Shown here one piece after another: positions 1-14,418 of a stretch of DNA of 64,000 bases. Position numbers and translations under genes: made by a program. The notes below the pieces were generated by a model. The model worked only from the letters and a program-made list of their open reading frames with translations, ran no database searches and was not told where the DNA came from. The stretch is from contig NZ_CP091716.1 in NCBI RefSeq assembly GCF_022009635.1, forward strand, positions 3,673,001-3,737,000. The letters run 5' to 3'. Within the stretch, counting starts at the first letter, position 1. Every line of letters begins with the position of its first letter. The DNA comes from Variovorax paradoxus (lineage in GTDB: Bacteria > Pseudomonadota > Gammaproteobacteria > Burkholderiales > Burkholderiaceae_C).

Positions 1-445
1 GACGACGCTCGATATCCATCAAATCCTCAAGCTGCTCCCCCACCGCTACCCGTTCCTGCTGGTGGACCGCGTGCTGGACATGGAAAAGGGCAAGCGCATC
101 ACGGCGCTCAAGAACGTGACGATGAACGAGCCGTTCTTCAACGGCCACTTCCCGCACCGCCCGGTGATGCCGGGCGTGCTGATGCTCGAAGCCATGGCCC
201 AGGCCGCGGCGCTGCTGTCGTTCCATTCGCTCGACATCGTGCCGGACGACAACACTGTCTACTACTTTGCCGCCATCGACGGCGCGCGCTTCAAGCGGCC
301 CGTGGAACCCGGCGACCAGCTGACGCTCGAAGTCGAAATCGAGCGCATGAAGGCCGGCATCTCGAAGTTCAAGGGTCGCGCCCGGGTGGGCAGCGAACTC
401 GCCTGCGAGGCCACGCTGATGTGCGCCATGCGCCAGATCAGCTGA
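1..445 (+). CDS. fabZ: 3-hydroxyacyl-[ACP] dehydratase FabZ (lacks first two bases)
   Basis: Dehydrates (3R)-hydroxyacyl-ACP in type II fatty acid synthesis. Reading from base 2 gives [20 protein letters not shown], the usual FabZ N-terminus, and base 1 is a G that fits the end of an ATG, so only two bases appear to lie outside the window. The active-site helix region [20 protein letters not shown] is intact, with its His and Glu. The inferred length of 148 aa is normal for the family. It is followed 30 bp later by lpxA, the usual lpxD-fabZ-lpxA-lpxB order, which links membrane fatty acid supply to lipid A synthesis. Confidence 0.96.
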   Translation, partial: TTLDIHQILKLLPHRYPFLLVDRVLDMEKGKRITALKNVTMNEPFFNGHFPHRPVMPGVLMLEAMAQAAALLSFHSLDIVPDDNTVYYFAAIDGARFKRPVEPGDQLTLEVEIERMKAGISKFKGRARVGSELACEATLMCAMRQIS

Positions 446-475
446 TCCGGCCACAGCCAGTCGTTTTCACAAGGC

Positions 476-1264
476 ATGACCCAGGTTCATTCGACAGCAA
501 TCGTCGACCCCCAGGCAGAACTCGACGCCTCGGTGTCGGTCGGGCCCTATACCGTGATCGGCCCGCACGTGCGGATCGCCGCGGGCACCACCGTCGGCGC
601 GCATTGCGTGATCGAAGGGCGCACCACCATCGGGCGCGACAACAGGATCTTCCAGTTCTCGTCCCTCGGCGCCGTGCCGCAGGACAAGAAGTACGCCGGG
701 GAGCCGACCGAACTCGTCATCGGCGACCGCAACGTCATTCGCGAGTTCTGCACCTTCAACCTCGGCGTGCCGGGGGCGGGCGGCGTGACGCGCGTGGGCA
801 GCGACAACTGGATCATGGCGTACACGCACATCGCGCACGACTGTCGTGTCGACAACCACACCACGCTGTCCAACAACACCACGCTGGCCGGCCACGTGCA
901 TCTGGCCGACTGGGTGACGATCGGTGGGCTCACGGGCATTCACCAGTTCGTCTCGGTCGGCGCCCATGCCATGGTCGGCTTTGCGAGCGCCATATCGCAA
1001 GACGTGCCGCCCTTCATGCTGGTCGACGGCAATCCGTTGGCGGTGCGCGGCTTCAACATCGTCGGCCTGCGTCGGCGCGACTTTTCCGCCCAGCGGCTCG
1101 CGGCGGTGAAGCAGATGCACCGGCTGCTGTACCGCCAGGGCAAGACGCTCGAGGAAGCGCGCACGGACATTGCCGCGCTTGCCACGGAAATGCCGGAAGC
1201 GGCGGGCGACGTCGCGTTGATGGAATCCTTCCTGGCCAACTCGACGCGCGGCATCGCGCGCTGA
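476..1264 (+). CDS. lpxA: UDP-N-acetylglucosamine O-acyltransferase LpxA
   Basis: Catalyses the first step of lipid A synthesis, moving a 3-hydroxyacyl chain from ACP to UDP-GlcNAc in the cytoplasm. The 262-aa protein has the left-handed beta-helix hexapeptide pattern over residues 1-185. The HIAHD segment at 118-122 carries His121, the equivalent of the E. coli catalytic His125. GIHQF and GAHAMVG follow, and the helical C-terminal domain is complete. The ATG start matches the family N-terminus ([15 protein letters not shown]). The stop is one base before the GTG proposed for lpxB, so the two are probably co-translated. Confidence 0.97.
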   Translation: MTQVHSTAIVDPQAELDASVSVGPYTVIGPHVRIAAGTTVGAHCVIEGRTTIGRDNRIFQFSSLGAVPQDKKYAGEPTELVIGDRNVIREFCTFNLGVPGAGGVTRVGSDNWIMAYTHIAHDCRVDNHTTLSNNTTLAGHVHLADWVTIGGLTGIHQFVSVGAHAMVGFASAISQDVPPFMLVDGNPLAVRGFNIVGLRRRDFSAQRLAAVKQMHRLLYRQGKTLEEARTDIAALATEMPEAAGDVALMESFLANSTRGIAR

Positions 1265-1265
1265 C

Positions 1266-2423
1266 GTGACCGCGATGCAGAAGGACGGACAGCGACGCTT
1301 TGCGCTGGTCGCGGGCGAAGCCTCCGGCGACCTGCTCGCTGGACTGCTGCTCGACGGCCTGCAGGCCCGCTGGCCGGACCTGCAGACGGTCGGCATCGGC
1401 GGTCCCCGCATGCTGGCCCACGGCTTCCAGAGCTGGTGGCCGCAAGAGAAGCTCGCGGTGCGCGGTTACGTCGAGGTGCTGCGGCACTACGCTGAAATCG
1501 CCGGCATCCGCCGCCAGCTCAAGGCCCGCCTGCTGCGCGAATGGGCCGAGCTGTTCATCGGCGTCGACGCTCCCGATTTCAATCTCGATCTCGAAGCAGG
1601 CCTGCGCAGCCGCGGCATGAAGACGGTGCATTTCATCTGCCCGTCGATCTGGGCCTGGCGGCCGGAGCGCATCGAGAAGGTCCGCGCCGCTGCCGACCAT
1701 GTGCTGTGCATCTTTCCCTTCGAGCCCGCGTTGCTGGCTGAGCACGGCGTTGCGGGCAGCTACGTCGGCCATCCCCTGGCCAACGTGATCCCGATGACGC
1801 CCGACCGCGCCGGCGCACGCGCTGCGATGGGTTTCGCGCCCGACGCACAGGTCGTGGCCCTGCTGCCCGGCAGCCGTCGCTCTGAAGTGCGCTACCTGGC
1901 CGCCCGGTTCTTCGCCGCTGCGGCGCTGATGCAGAAGGAGCGACCGGGCGTCCAGTTCGTGGCGCCCATCATTCCGAGCTTGCGCGCGGAAGTCGAGGGG
2001 CTGCTGCATGCCAGCGGCATGACCGGCCGCGTGAAGCTGCTCGACGGCCAGTCGCATGCCGCGCTGGCCGCCTGCGACGCCACGCTGATCGCCAGCGGCA
2101 CCGCCACGCTCGAAGCCGCGCTGTTCAAGCGGCCGATGGTCATCGCGTACAACATGAACGCGCTCTCGTGGCGTCTCATGCAGCGCAAGCAGCTGCAGCC
2201 CTGGGTCGGCCTGCCCAACATCCTGTGCCGCGATTTCGTGGTGCCCGAGCTGCTGCAGGAAGCCGCCACCCCGGAAGCGCTCGCCAAGGCCACGTTGGCC
2301 TGGCTCGACGCACCCGAGAAGACGCAAGCGCTGCAACAAAAATTTTCAGAGCTGCATGTGCAATTGCAGCGCGATACGCCGACACTTTGCGCCGATGCGA
2401 TCCAGAAAGTTCTTGAAGGCTGA
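1266..2423 (+). CDS. lpxB: lipid-A-disaccharide synthase LpxB
   Basis: Peripheral-membrane glycosyltransferase (GT19) that joins UDP-diacylglucosamine and lipid X into the lipid A disaccharide. [10 protein letters not shown] near the N-terminus and [10 protein letters not shown] in the middle are LpxB signatures, and 385 aa is the usual size. The GTG at 1266 directly follows lpxA. An in-frame ATG three codons later (1275) is an equally possible start. The 3' end overlaps rnhB by 29 bases. Confidence 0.96.
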   Translation: MTAMQKDGQRRFALVAGEASGDLLAGLLLDGLQARWPDLQTVGIGGPRMLAHGFQSWWPQEKLAVRGYVEVLRHYAEIAGIRRQLKARLLREWAELFIGVDAPDFNLDLEAGLRSRGMKTVHFICPSIWAWRPERIEKVRAAADHVLCIFPFEPALLAEHGVAGSYVGHPLANVIPMTPDRAGARAAMGFAPDAQVVALLPGSRRSEVRYLAARFFAAAALMQKERPGVQFVAPIIPSLRAEVEGLLHASGMTGRVKLLDGQSHAALAACDATLIASGTATLEAALFKRPMVIAYNMNALSWRLMQRKQLQPWVGLPNILCRDFVVPELLQEAATPEALAKATLAWLDAPEKTQALQQKFSELHVQLQRDTPTLCADAIQKVLEG

Positions 2424-3123
2424 GCAGGCCCCGCTGGTGTGGGATGCACCGGGGCTGCTTGCGGGCGTCGACGAGGCGGGGCGCGGCCCCCTGGCCGGCC
2501 CCGTGGTGGCTGCTGCCGTGATCCTCGACGACCTGCGGCCGATCCGCGGGCTGGCCGATTCCAAGACCCTCACGGCCCTGCAGCGCGAACGCCTGCACGA
2601 CCAGATCCTGGCCAAGGCGCTGTGCTGCTCGATCGCTCAGGCCACCGTCGACGAAATCGACACCCACAACATCCTGCAGGCGACCATGCTTGCGATGCGT
2701 CGCGCCGTCGAGGGCCTGCGGCTGAAGCCGGCGAAGGTGCTGGTCGACGGCAACCGCTTGCCGACGCTCGACGTGCTGGCCGAGGCCATCGTCAAGGGCG
2801 ACGCCCGGGTCAAGGCGATCTCCGCTGCGTCGATCCTGGCGAAGGTGCACCGCGACCGCCTGTGCGAGCAACTCCATGCCGAGTTTCCCGATTACGGCTT
2901 TGCCGGCCACAAGGGCTACGGCACGCCCGAGCACCTGGAGGCGCTGAAGCGCCACGGCGCCTGCGTGCACCACCGGAAGTCTTTCAGTCCGGTGGCGGCT
3001 GCGCTGGCTCGCACGGCAGCGGCGGCGGGTGCCGGTGTGCCGGCGGGGGCGGGATCGGTATCGCCGACGATGGTCATCAGCGTGACCGAGTCGGTGCGCC
3101 TCGATCTGCGCGCCTCGCCCTGA
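2395..3123 (+). CDS. rnhB: ribonuclease HII
   Basis: Cuts the RNA strand of RNA-DNA hybrids and removes single ribonucleotides from [22 protein letters not shown] carries the catalytic Asp-Glu pair, and the later aspartates are seen in VLVDGNRLP and AKVHRDR. Conserved [20 protein letters not shown] follows. I chose the ATG inside the lpxB end (242 aa). A more upstream ATG would add a cysteine-rich tail with no family support. The C-terminus after about residue 205 is an Ala/Gly-rich extension that looks lineage-specific. Confidence 0.95.
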   Translation: MRSRKFLKAEQAPLVWDAPGLLAGVDEAGRGPLAGPVVAAAVILDDLRPIRGLADSKTLTALQRERLHDQILAKALCCSIAQATVDEIDTHNILQATMLAMRRAVEGLRLKPAKVLVDGNRLPTLDVLAEAIVKGDARVKAISAASILAKVHRDRLCEQLHAEFPDYGFAGHKGYGTPEHLEALKRHGACVHHRKSFSPVAAALARTAAAAGAGVPAGAGSVSPTMVISVTESVRLDLRASP

Positions 3124-3130
3124 ACCCCGA

Positions 3131-3916
3131 ATGACCTCCGATACCGGCGCCAGCCACATCAGCTCGCGCGACAACCCGCTGCTCAAGGATCTGCGCAAGC
3201 TCGCGCAGGATCCCGGGGCGTACCGCAAGCTGGGCCGCATCTGGCTCGAAGGCGACCACCTGTGCCGGGCCGCGCTGGCACGCGGCGTCAAGCCGGCGAT
3301 CGCGGTGTTTTCAGAGTCTTTCTGGCCCCAGGCGCCGGCCGAATGGGCCCGCGATGCGGCCAAGACGGTCGTCGTCAGCGACGACCTTCTGCGCGGCGTC
3401 AGCGGACTGGAGTCGCCGGCGCCCATGGGTTTCGTGCTCGACCTGCCGGTGCGGCCCGAACTGCTGCCCGACGCGCCCAGCGTGGTGCTCGATCGCCTGC
3501 AGGACGCCGGCAATGCCGGCTCCATCCTGCGCAGTGCGGCGGCATTCGGGTTTACCCAGGTGATCGCGCTCAAGGGCACTGCGGCGCTGTGGGCGCCGAA
3601 GGTGCTGCGCGCCGGCATGGGCGCCCATTTCGGCCTGCGGCTGATAGAGGGCGTGGAGGCCGAGGCACTGGATGCATTGACAGTGCCTCTCCTGGCCACC
3701 AGCTCGCACCGCGGCGAGTGGCTGCACAAGGCTGACCTGCCGCACCCCTGCGCCTGGCTCATGGGGCACGAAGGGCAGGGCGTGTCGGCCGCGCTCGAGG
3801 CCCGGGCCACGCACCACATCCGCATCGCCCAGCCCGGCGGCGAGGAGTCGCTGAACGTGGCTGCAGCAGCCGCAATTTGTCTTCATGCCAGCGGTGCGAC
3901 CCTGCAGGGCAAATAG
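3131..3916 (+). CDS. TrmH/SpoU-family RNA 2'-O-methyltransferase
   Basis: SAM-dependent methyltransferase of the knotted SPOUT class, modifying the 2'-hydroxyl of a tRNA or rRNA nucleotide; the site cannot be read from sequence. An N-terminal substrate-binding region (residues 8-85) precedes the catalytic domain with NAGSILRSAAAFG (motif 1), LMGHEGQGVS (motif 2) and GGEESLNVAAAAAI (motif 3). At 261 aa it resembles RlmB/TsnR-type members. It starts 7 bp after rnhB and probably shares its transcript. The next gene, carA, has its own leader. Confidence 0.9.
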   Translation: MTSDTGASHISSRDNPLLKDLRKLAQDPGAYRKLGRIWLEGDHLCRAALARGVKPAIAVFSESFWPQAPAEWARDAAKTVVVSDDLLRGVSGLESPAPMGFVLDLPVRPELLPDAPSVVLDRLQDAGNAGSILRSAAAFGFTQVIALKGTAALWAPKVLRAGMGAHFGLRLIEGVEAEALDALTVPLLATSSHRGEWLHKADLPHPCAWLMGHEGQGVSAALEARATHHIRIAQPGGEESLNVAAAAAICLHASGATLQGK

Positions 3917-3932
3917 CACATCCAGTCCGAGC

Positions 3933-3938
3933 TACAAT
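3933..3938 (+). promoter_or_regulatory. possible -10 element of the carAB promoter
   Basis: TACAAT lies 119 bases before the carA GTG, in the only sizeable gap upstream of carAB (3917-4056). No convincing -35 hexamer sits 16-18 bases before it. A transcript from here would have a leader of roughly 110 nt. I see no attenuator-like hairpin with a U-run in that leader. Confidence 0.4.
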
Positions 3939-4056
3939 CGGGGGCTTACTCGCAATAGCGTCGCCCGGCCGCCTTTAACGCCAAAATCCCCTTAAGCAGC
4001 AGTCCGCAGGCAACGCGCCTGGGGCTCCGGGCGACCGTAACCATCCGGAGAACCCA

Positions 4057-5248
4057 GTGCTTTTGTCTCTCAAGGGAAGTTTCCCGCCCGCCATCCTGGC
4101 GCTCGCAGACGGCACGGTCTTTCAAGGCAATTCGATCGGAGCCGCCGGCTCCACGACCGGTGAGGTGGTGTTCAACACCGCCATGACCGGTTACCAGGAA
4201 ATCCTCACCGACCCGAGCTACTGCCAGCAGATCGTGACCCTCACGTATCCGCACATCGGCAACTACGGCGTCAACGGCGAGGACATCGAAGCCGACAAGA
4301 TCCATGCCGCGGGCCTGATCATCAAGGACCTGCCCCTCGTCGCCTCCAACTTCCGCAAGACCGCCACGCTGACCGAGTACCTCGTGTCCGGCAACACGGT
4401 GGCCATCGCGAACATCGACACCCGCAAGCTCACGCGTCACCTGCGCACCCACGGCGCGCAGAACGGCTGCATCCTGGGCCTCGCGGAAGGCGAGACCGTG
4501 ACGCAGGCGTTGATCGACAAGGCCATCGCCGCCGCCAAGGCCGCGCCGAGCATGGCAGGGCTCGACCTGGCCAAGGTGGTGTCGGTCACGCAGACCTACG
4601 AGTGGACCGAGACCGAGTGGAAGCTCGTCAATCTGAACGGTAAGCCGGGCTACGGCGTGCAGATCACGCCGAAGTTCCACGTCGTTGCCTTCGACTACGG
4701 CGTCAAGAAGAACATCCTGCGCATGATCGCCCAGCGCGGCGCGCGCATCACCGTGGTGCCGGCGCAGACGCCCGCGGCCGACGTGCTCAAGCTGAAACCC
4801 GATGGCATCTTCCTGGCCAACGGCCCCGGTGACCCGGAGCCCTGCGACTACGCCATCAGCGCGGTCAAGGAACTCATCGAGACCGGCATTCCCACCTTCG
4901 GCATCTGCCTGGGCCACCAGATCATGGCGCTGGCTTCCGGCGCCAAGACCTTCAAGATGAAGTTCGGCCACCACGGCGCGAACCATCCGGTGAAGGACCT
5001 CGACAACGGCCGCGTGAGCATCACCAGCCAGAACCACGGCTTCGCGGTCGACGAGAAGTCGCTGCCGGCCAACCTGCGTCCCACCCACGTCAGCCTGTTC
5101 GACAACACGCTGCAGGGGCTGGCGCGCACCGACAAGCCCGCGTTCTGCTTCCAGGGCCACCCTGAAGCCTCGCCGGGCCCGCACGACATCGGCTATCTGT
5201 TCGATCGCTTCACGGCACTCATGGAAAAGCACAAGACGGAGAACAAGA

Positions 5249-5256
<8 letters not shown>
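4057..5256 (+). CDS. carA: carbamoyl-phosphate synthase small subunit (glutaminase)
   Basis: Hydrolyses glutamine and passes ammonia to CarB for carbamoyl phosphate, the precursor of arginine and pyrimidines. The N-terminal CPSase_sm domain ([29 protein letters not shown]) is followed by a class I glutamine amidotransferase domain with nucleophile Cys284 in [16 protein letters not shown] and the His/Glu pair in [14 protein letters not shown]. The start is a GTG with GGAG 6 bases upstream, and the product is 399 aa. The end overlaps carB by 8 bases (TAA inside the carB start region), implying coupled translation of equal subunits. Confidence 0.97.
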
Positions 5257-8497
<3,241 letters not shown>

Positions 8498-8505
8498 GCG
8501 TCATC

Positions 8506-9375
8506 ATGGAAACGCAGCTCGTCGAACTGGACCTGACGGACTGGAACGCGGCCACGCCCAACGAGGCGTGGATCGCGGAACTGGAAGCAGGCAAGGTGCT
8601 GTACTTTCCGCGCCTGGGCTTCGAGCTGCTGCCCGAAGAGCGCAGCCTGCTCACGCCCAGCCTGCTGTCGCCCGACGTGCGCAACATCAGCCTCGATGCC
8701 AACGGCAAGCTCAAGGGCGCCGTGGGCGACGAGGCGGTGCAGCGCACGGCGGCCGCGATGGTGGGGCGTTTTCGGGCGCAGGCCACGCAACTCATTCATG
8801 GGTTGCTGCCGCATTACACGTCGGCGCTGCGTCTTGCCCCCACCAGCTACCGGCCGGCGCAGGTCGAGACGCGCGTGCAGTCGTGGCGCGCGGACGACCG
8901 GCGTTTGCATGTCGACGCATTTCCGTCGCGGCCCAACTATGGCGAACGCATCCTGCGTGTGTTCACCAACGTCAATCCTGAAGGCGCACCGCGCGTGTGG
9001 CGCGTGGGCGAGCCTTTCGAGGATATCGCCCGGCGCTTCCTGCCGCGCGCCAAGCCCTATGCGCGCTGGCAGGCCAAGCTGCTGCAGGCACTGCATGTGA
9101 CCAAGTCGTTCCGCAGCGAGTACGACCACCTGATGCTGCAGCTGCACGACGGCATGAAGTCGGACATGGCGTACCAGGAAAGTTCGCCGCAGGAGACCGC
9201 CAAGTTCCCGCCGGGTTCCGTGTGGGTGTGCTTCTCCGACCAGACCTCGCACGCGGTGATGGCAGGGCAATACATGCTCGAACAGACCCTTCATCTGGCT
9301 GCTTCGAAGCAATACAATCCCGACTCGAGCCCGCTCGCCATCCTGAGCCGGCTGACCGGACGCACACTCGTCTGA
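8506..9375 (+). CDS. kdoO: Kdo 3-hydroxylase (KdoO-like, Fe(II)/2-oxoglutarate dioxygenase)
   Basis: Recognised as a Kdo hydroxylase family member (PF11004), the enzyme that converts outer Kdo to Ko in Yersinia and Burkholderia lipopolysaccharide. It is 289 aa. The likely iron ligands are His-x-Asp in LHVDAFPSRPNYG and a distal His in FSDQTSHAVMAGQYMLEQT. The ATG is 8 bp after carB, so it may be read from the carAB transcript. The window also codes for KdsB, LpxA, LpxB and LpxK, so a Kdo modification enzyme fits. Substrate assignment comes from family knowledge. Confidence 0.88.
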   Translation: METQLVELDLTDWNAATPNEAWIAELEAGKVLYFPRLGFELLPEERSLLTPSLLSPDVRNISLDANGKLKGAVGDEAVQRTAAAMVGRFRAQATQLIHGLLPHYTSALRLAPTSYRPAQVETRVQSWRADDRRLHVDAFPSRPNYGERILRVFTNVNPEGAPRVWRVGEPFEDIARRFLPRAKPYARWQAKLLQALHVTKSFRSEYDHLMLQLHDGMKSDMAYQESSPQETAKFPPGSVWVCFSDQTSHAVMAGQYMLEQTLHLAASKQYNPDSSPLAILSRLTGRTLV

Positions 9376-9392
9376 TCAATTCCCTCAATCGA

Positions 9393-9425
9393 CCGCCGAA
9401 CGGCAGCGTTCGGCGGTTTCGCTTT
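9393..9425 (+). terminator. intrinsic terminator between kdoO and greA
   Basis: CCGCCGAACG pairs perfectly with CGTTCGGCGG across a GCAG loop (9393-9416), followed by a short T-rich stretch. It separates the carAB-kdoO transcript from greA. The T-run is broken, so read-through is possible. Confidence 0.7.
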
Positions 9426-9441
9426 ATGGAGAAACAACAAC

Positions 9442-9918
9442 ATGGCAACCATTCCGATCACCAAGCGCGGCGCTGAAAAACTGCGTGCCGAATTGCATCA
9501 GCTCAAGACGGTGGACCGTCCCTGGGTCATCAACGCCATTTCCGAAGCACGTGCCCAGGGCGACCTGAGCGAGAACGCCGAATACGAAGTCGCCAAGGAC
9601 CGCCAGGGCTTCATCGAAGGCCGCATCCAGGAAGTCGAGGGCAAGCTGTCCGCCGCGCAGGTCATCGACCCGAGCGAGCTCGATGCAGGCGGCAAGGTGG
9701 TGTTCGGCTCTACCGTCGAACTCGAGGAAGAAGAGTCCGGCGAAGCCGTGAAGTACCAGATCGTAGGCGAGGACGAAGCCGACCTGAAGCTCGGCCTCAT
9801 CAACATCTCCAGCCCGATCGCGCGCGCGCTCATCGGCAAGGAAGAGGGCGACACCGCCGAAGTGCAGGCGCCCGGCGGCCTGAAGCGCTACGAGATCGTG
9901 GCCGTTCGCTACCTCTGA
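9442..9918 (+). CDS. greA: transcription elongation factor GreA
   Basis: Enters the secondary channel of RNA polymerase and stimulates cleavage of backtracked RNA. The 158-aa protein has the N-terminal antiparallel coiled coil (residues 1-75) with the acidic tip SEARAQGDLSENAEYEVAKD, and the C-terminal FKBP-like domain with SPIARALIGKEEGD. The ATG follows GGAGAAACAAC. greA commonly follows carAB in proteobacteria. Confidence 0.98.
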   Translation: MATIPITKRGAEKLRAELHQLKTVDRPWVINAISEARAQGDLSENAEYEVAKDRQGFIEGRIQEVEGKLSAAQVIDPSELDAGGKVVFGSTVELEEEESGEAVKYQIVGEDEADLKLGLINISSPIARALIGKEEGDTAEVQAPGGLKRYEIVAVRYL

Positions 9919-9928
9919 TTTTCAATTC

Positions 9929-10345
9929 ATGAAAGACCGCGTTGCGCTGATGCTGGCCGCCTTCTGGTGGGGCAGCCTCACCACGATCGGCTTTCTGGTG
10001 GTGCCGATGCTGTTCGCCAGGCTCGGCAATCCATCGGTGGCGGGCAATTTCGCGGCGCAGCTGTTCGAGGCACAAAGCTGGATCGCCGTCGCCTGTGGGC
10101 TGATCCTGCTGATCCACTTTCGCGCCAAGGCCGACGACCGCATGGACGGTCCCGCGATGACGGCGATTTTCCTGATCCTCGGGGCTCTGCTGCTGGCGCT
10201 GCTTCAGCAGTACGCCGTGGCGCCGCGCATCGTGGCGCGCGACAACCTCAAGCTGTGGCACGCCGTGGGCAGCGGCATGTACCTCGTGCAGTGGGTGTGT
10301 GCCGGCGTGCTGCTGTGGCGCATGGGCGCCCGCAAGCCGGGCTGA
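9929..10345 (+). CDS. DUF4149-family inner-membrane protein
   Basis: A 138-aa protein with four predicted membrane segments: residues 5-27, 47-64, 75-98 and 108-130. The opening LMLAAFWWGSLTTIGFLVVP and the later FLILGALLLALLQQY match the DUF4149 (TMEM205-like) family, which often lies next to greA in Burkholderiales. No biochemical role is established. It starts 10 bp after greA and is probably co-transcribed. Confidence 0.8.
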   Translation: MKDRVALMLAAFWWGSLTTIGFLVVPMLFARLGNPSVAGNFAAQLFEAQSWIAVACGLILLIHFRAKADDRMDGPAMTAIFLILGALLLALLQQYAVAPRIVARDNLKLWHAVGSGMYLVQWVCAGVLLWRMGARKPG

Positions 10346-10390
10346 TCTACGGCGCGGCGGAGGCGGCAGCAGGTGCTGCCCCACCGTCAC

Positions 10391-11146
10391 TCACTCTTTC
10401 CAGTATTGCGCAACCCAGCTCGCCGGCCGGATGAACCGGAAGGCGCGGTTGCGGCGTCCCGCCAGTGCGTCCGGCGGGTTGCATTCGCCATGGAACACCA
10501 TGACGCGCGCACCTTCGGGCACGAAAGGCTCTTCCCAGTAGTTGGTCGGCCAGGTCGGGATGCCGTGATACTTGAAGCTCGGGCACCAGGCCGCGGGCCA
10601 GTAGGCCAGCTTGCCCTGCTTGTGGAGCATGTCCGACAGGTAGGCCTGCTCGTTGCGATATTCCGCCTGCACCTTGTCCATGTTGGCGCGCAGGTAGGCC
10701 AGGATGTCGGCGTGGGCGCCGATCTCGAAGCGGTAGACCGAAGAGTTGCCGGTGATGCGTTCGCGCCGCCAGGGGCGGGGGTAGTCGTGAATGATCAGGA
10801 ACTCGCCGGGCTGCTCGAAGAAGGCGTCGAGGCTGCCCACGACCACCACGTCCAGGTCGAGGAAAAGGGCGGTACCGCGCAGGCCGTACAGGTCTTTTTC
10901 GAAGGTCGTGAGCTTCTTCCAGCCGCCGTCGCGCTGGCCGGGGGCCAGGTTCAGGTTGAGCTGCGGAATCGGCAGGCACGTCACTTCGGGGTGGATGCCG
11001 TTGCCGTCGTCGGTCAGGCACACGAACTTGAAGTCGCCGCTGAGGTTGCGGCGCACCATGCCGTAGAGCCGGTTGACGTATTCGGGGCCGTATTTCGTGC
11101 CCCACTTCATGCAGAGAATATGGCGCTGGGCGCCTTGCGCTGCCAC
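10391..11146 (-). CDS. glycosyltransferase-like protein (GT-A type, DxD motif)
   Basis: A 251-aa soluble protein. [20 protein letters not shown] near the start, [17 protein letters not shown] (a DxD-type metal/nucleotide-sugar motif, about residues 91-107) and a late [10 protein letters not shown] recall hypothetical glycosyltransferases of the GT8-like kind. The acceptor and donor are unknown. It is a single gene convergent with the DUF4149 gene and ends 46 bp from it; 5 bp separate its start from the end of the YhbY-like gene upstream. Confidence 0.7.
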   Translation of the reverse strand: MAAQGAQRHILCMKWGTKYGPEYVNRLYGMVRRNLSGDFKFVCLTDDGNGIHPEVTCLPIPQLNLNLAPGQRDGGWKKLTTFEKDLYGLRGTALFLDLDVVVVGSLDAFFEQPGEFLIIHDYPRPWRRERITGNSSVYRFEIGAHADILAYLRANMDKVQAEYRNEQAYLSDMLHKQGKLAYWPAAWCPSFKYHGIPTWPTNYWEEPFVPEGARVMVFHGECNPPDALAGRRNRAFRFIRPASWVAQYWKE

Positions 11147-11151
11147 CGGCC

Positions 11152-11631
11152 TCAGTCCGCCTGGTTGCGCTTCTTGGCCGACAGCGGCCGCTTGGCCTTG
11201 GCGCGCTTGATGGTGCCGCCGGGGGTGAGGCGCTGGTTGCCGAGCACGCGCAGCGTCTTGATTTCAGGGCGCTGGCCGCCGCGCTTGCTGTACTTGACGA
11301 TCTTCACGTCGCGCGGGCCGGGCATGCGGTCTTCGTCGATCACGCGCTCTTTTTCGGGCTTCGGACGCCACAGCACCAGCAGCTTGCCGATGTGTTGAAT
11401 GGGGGCGGCGTCGAGCTCGTCGGCCAGTTCGCGCAGCATGGCGTCGCGGGCGAGGCGGTCGTCGGAGAAGACGCGGATCTTGATCAGGCCATGGGCCTTG
11501 AGCGCCGCGTCGGCTTCTTTCTTTACGGCAGGGGTAAGCCCGTCTCCACCGACCATGACGATCGGATCCAGGTGGTGAGCTTCGGCGCGGTGCACCTTGC
11601 GCTCGGCAGGGGTAAGTTGAATGGCGGGCAT
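11152..11631 (-). CDS. YhbY/CRM-domain RNA-binding protein
   Basis: The first ~95 residues are a CRM (CRS1-YhbY) domain: [48 protein letters not shown] and [11 protein letters not shown]. coli YhbY binds pre-50S particles. Residues 110-159 are a basic Lys/Arg-rich tail, longer than in E. coli. The ATG at 11631 is at the divergent border with rlmE, only 33 bp away, so two 23S-directed functions share one intergenic region. Confidence 0.9.
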   Translation of the reverse strand: MPAIQLTPAERKVHRAEAHHLDPIVMVGGDGLTPAVKKEADAALKAHGLIKIRVFSDDRLARDAMLRELADELDAAPIQHIGKLLVLWRPKPEKERVIDEDRMPGPRDVKIVKYSKRGGQRPEIKTLRVLGNQRLTPGGTIKRAKAKRPLSAKKRNQAD

Positions 11632-11636
11632 CCCCG

Positions 11637-11642
11637 TATTAT
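11637..11642 (+). promoter_or_regulatory. possible -10 element for rlmE
   Basis: TATTAT lies 23 bases before the rlmE ATG, in the 33-bp divergent gap. A TTGAAT 14 bases upstream would overlap the start of the YhbY-like gene and is too close for a classical promoter. Treat as tentative. Confidence 0.3.
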
Positions 11643-11664
11643 CGACGCGTACACGAAGACCCCC

Positions 11665-12333
11665 ATGAGCACCAAAGCCAAAAGCAAAAAAGTCAACAAA
11701 GCGTGGCTTCACGACCATATCAACGACCCCTATGTGAAGCTCGCCACCAAGGAGGGTTATCGCGCGCGCGCCGCCTACAAGCTCAAGGAAATCGATGAGT
11801 CGCTCGGGCTCGTCAAGCCGGGCCAGCTGGTGGTCGACCTCGGCTCCACACCCGGAGCCTGGAGCCAGTACCTGCGCCGGCGCATGTCGCCCGACGGCGC
11901 CGCGGCCGGCGAACTGAACGGCACCATCATTGCCCTGGACATCCTGCCGATGGAGCCCATCGAGGGCGTGACCTTCCTGCAGGGCGACTTCCGCGAAGAT
12001 GCGCTGCTGCAGCAGCTGCTTGGCGTGCTGGCTGGACGCAAGGCCGACCTGGTGGTGTCCGACATGGCGCCCAACCTGTCGGGCATCCATTCGGCCGATG
12101 CCGCCCGGGTGGCGCACCTGATCGAGCTTGCAATCGACTTCGCCCAGCATCACCTGAAGCCCGAGGGCGCGCTGGTGGCCAAGCTCTTCCACGGCAGCGG
12201 CTACGACGACCTGGTGAAGCTGTTCAAGGCCAATTTCCGTATCGTGAAGCCCTTCAAGCCCAAGGCCTCGCGGGACAAATCGTCCGAGACCTTCCTCGTC
12301 GGAGTGGGTCTAAAGGCCTCAGATACGCATTGA
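11665..12333 (+). CDS. rlmE: 23S rRNA U2552 2'-O-methyltransferase RlmE (FtsJ/RrmJ)
   Basis: Methylates U2552 of 23S rRNA in the 50S subunit. The 222-aa protein shows the substrate-binding start ([20 protein letters not shown]), the SAM motif [15 protein letters not shown] and the K-D-K-E catalytic set, visible as Lys in YKLKEI, Asp in SDMAPN, Lys in LVAKLFHG and Glu in SSETFLVG. The ATG at 11665 is preferred because upstream codons in the same frame lie in the opposite-strand YhbY gene. rlmE-ftsH is the standard order, here separated by 167 bp. Confidence 0.96.
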   Translation: MSTKAKSKKVNKAWLHDHINDPYVKLATKEGYRARAAYKLKEIDESLGLVKPGQLVVDLGSTPGAWSQYLRRRMSPDGAAAGELNGTIIALDILPMEPIEGVTFLQGDFREDALLQQLLGVLAGRKADLVVSDMAPNLSGIHSADAARVAHLIELAIDFAQHHLKPEGALVAKLFHGSGYDDLVKLFKANFRIVKPFKPKASRDKSSETFLVGVGLKASDTH

Positions 12334-12425
12334 TACCTTGCCGCCGGGCGTCGGTACAGGGCGCAAACCCCTGTCAGGCTATGGCTGCTTTAGGGAAATG
12401 CCCGCTTTTCGCAGCTTGAAAAGCC

Positions 12426-12431
12426 TAAAAT
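12426..12431 (+). promoter_or_regulatory. possible -10 element for ftsH
   Basis: TAAAAT lies 70 bases before the TTG start of ftsH in the 167-bp gap after rlmE. The expected -35 region is poor. A CTTGAAA just upstream resembles half of a heat-shock (sigma-32) promoter, but its -10 partner is unconvincing. Confidence 0.35.
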
Positions 12432-12500
12432 GGGGCGCAATTGCGTACCCACAGCGCGTATTTTCATTTTGCCGTCACGCGCTTTCGACTGGAGCTTCGT

Positions 12501-14417
<1,917 letters not shown>

Positions 14418-14418
14418 G

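Noticed and set aside
12410..12450. Sigma-32 heat-shock promoter before ftsH
   Set aside because: CTTGAAA is present but no good CCCCAT-type -10 element lies 11 to 16 bases downstream.
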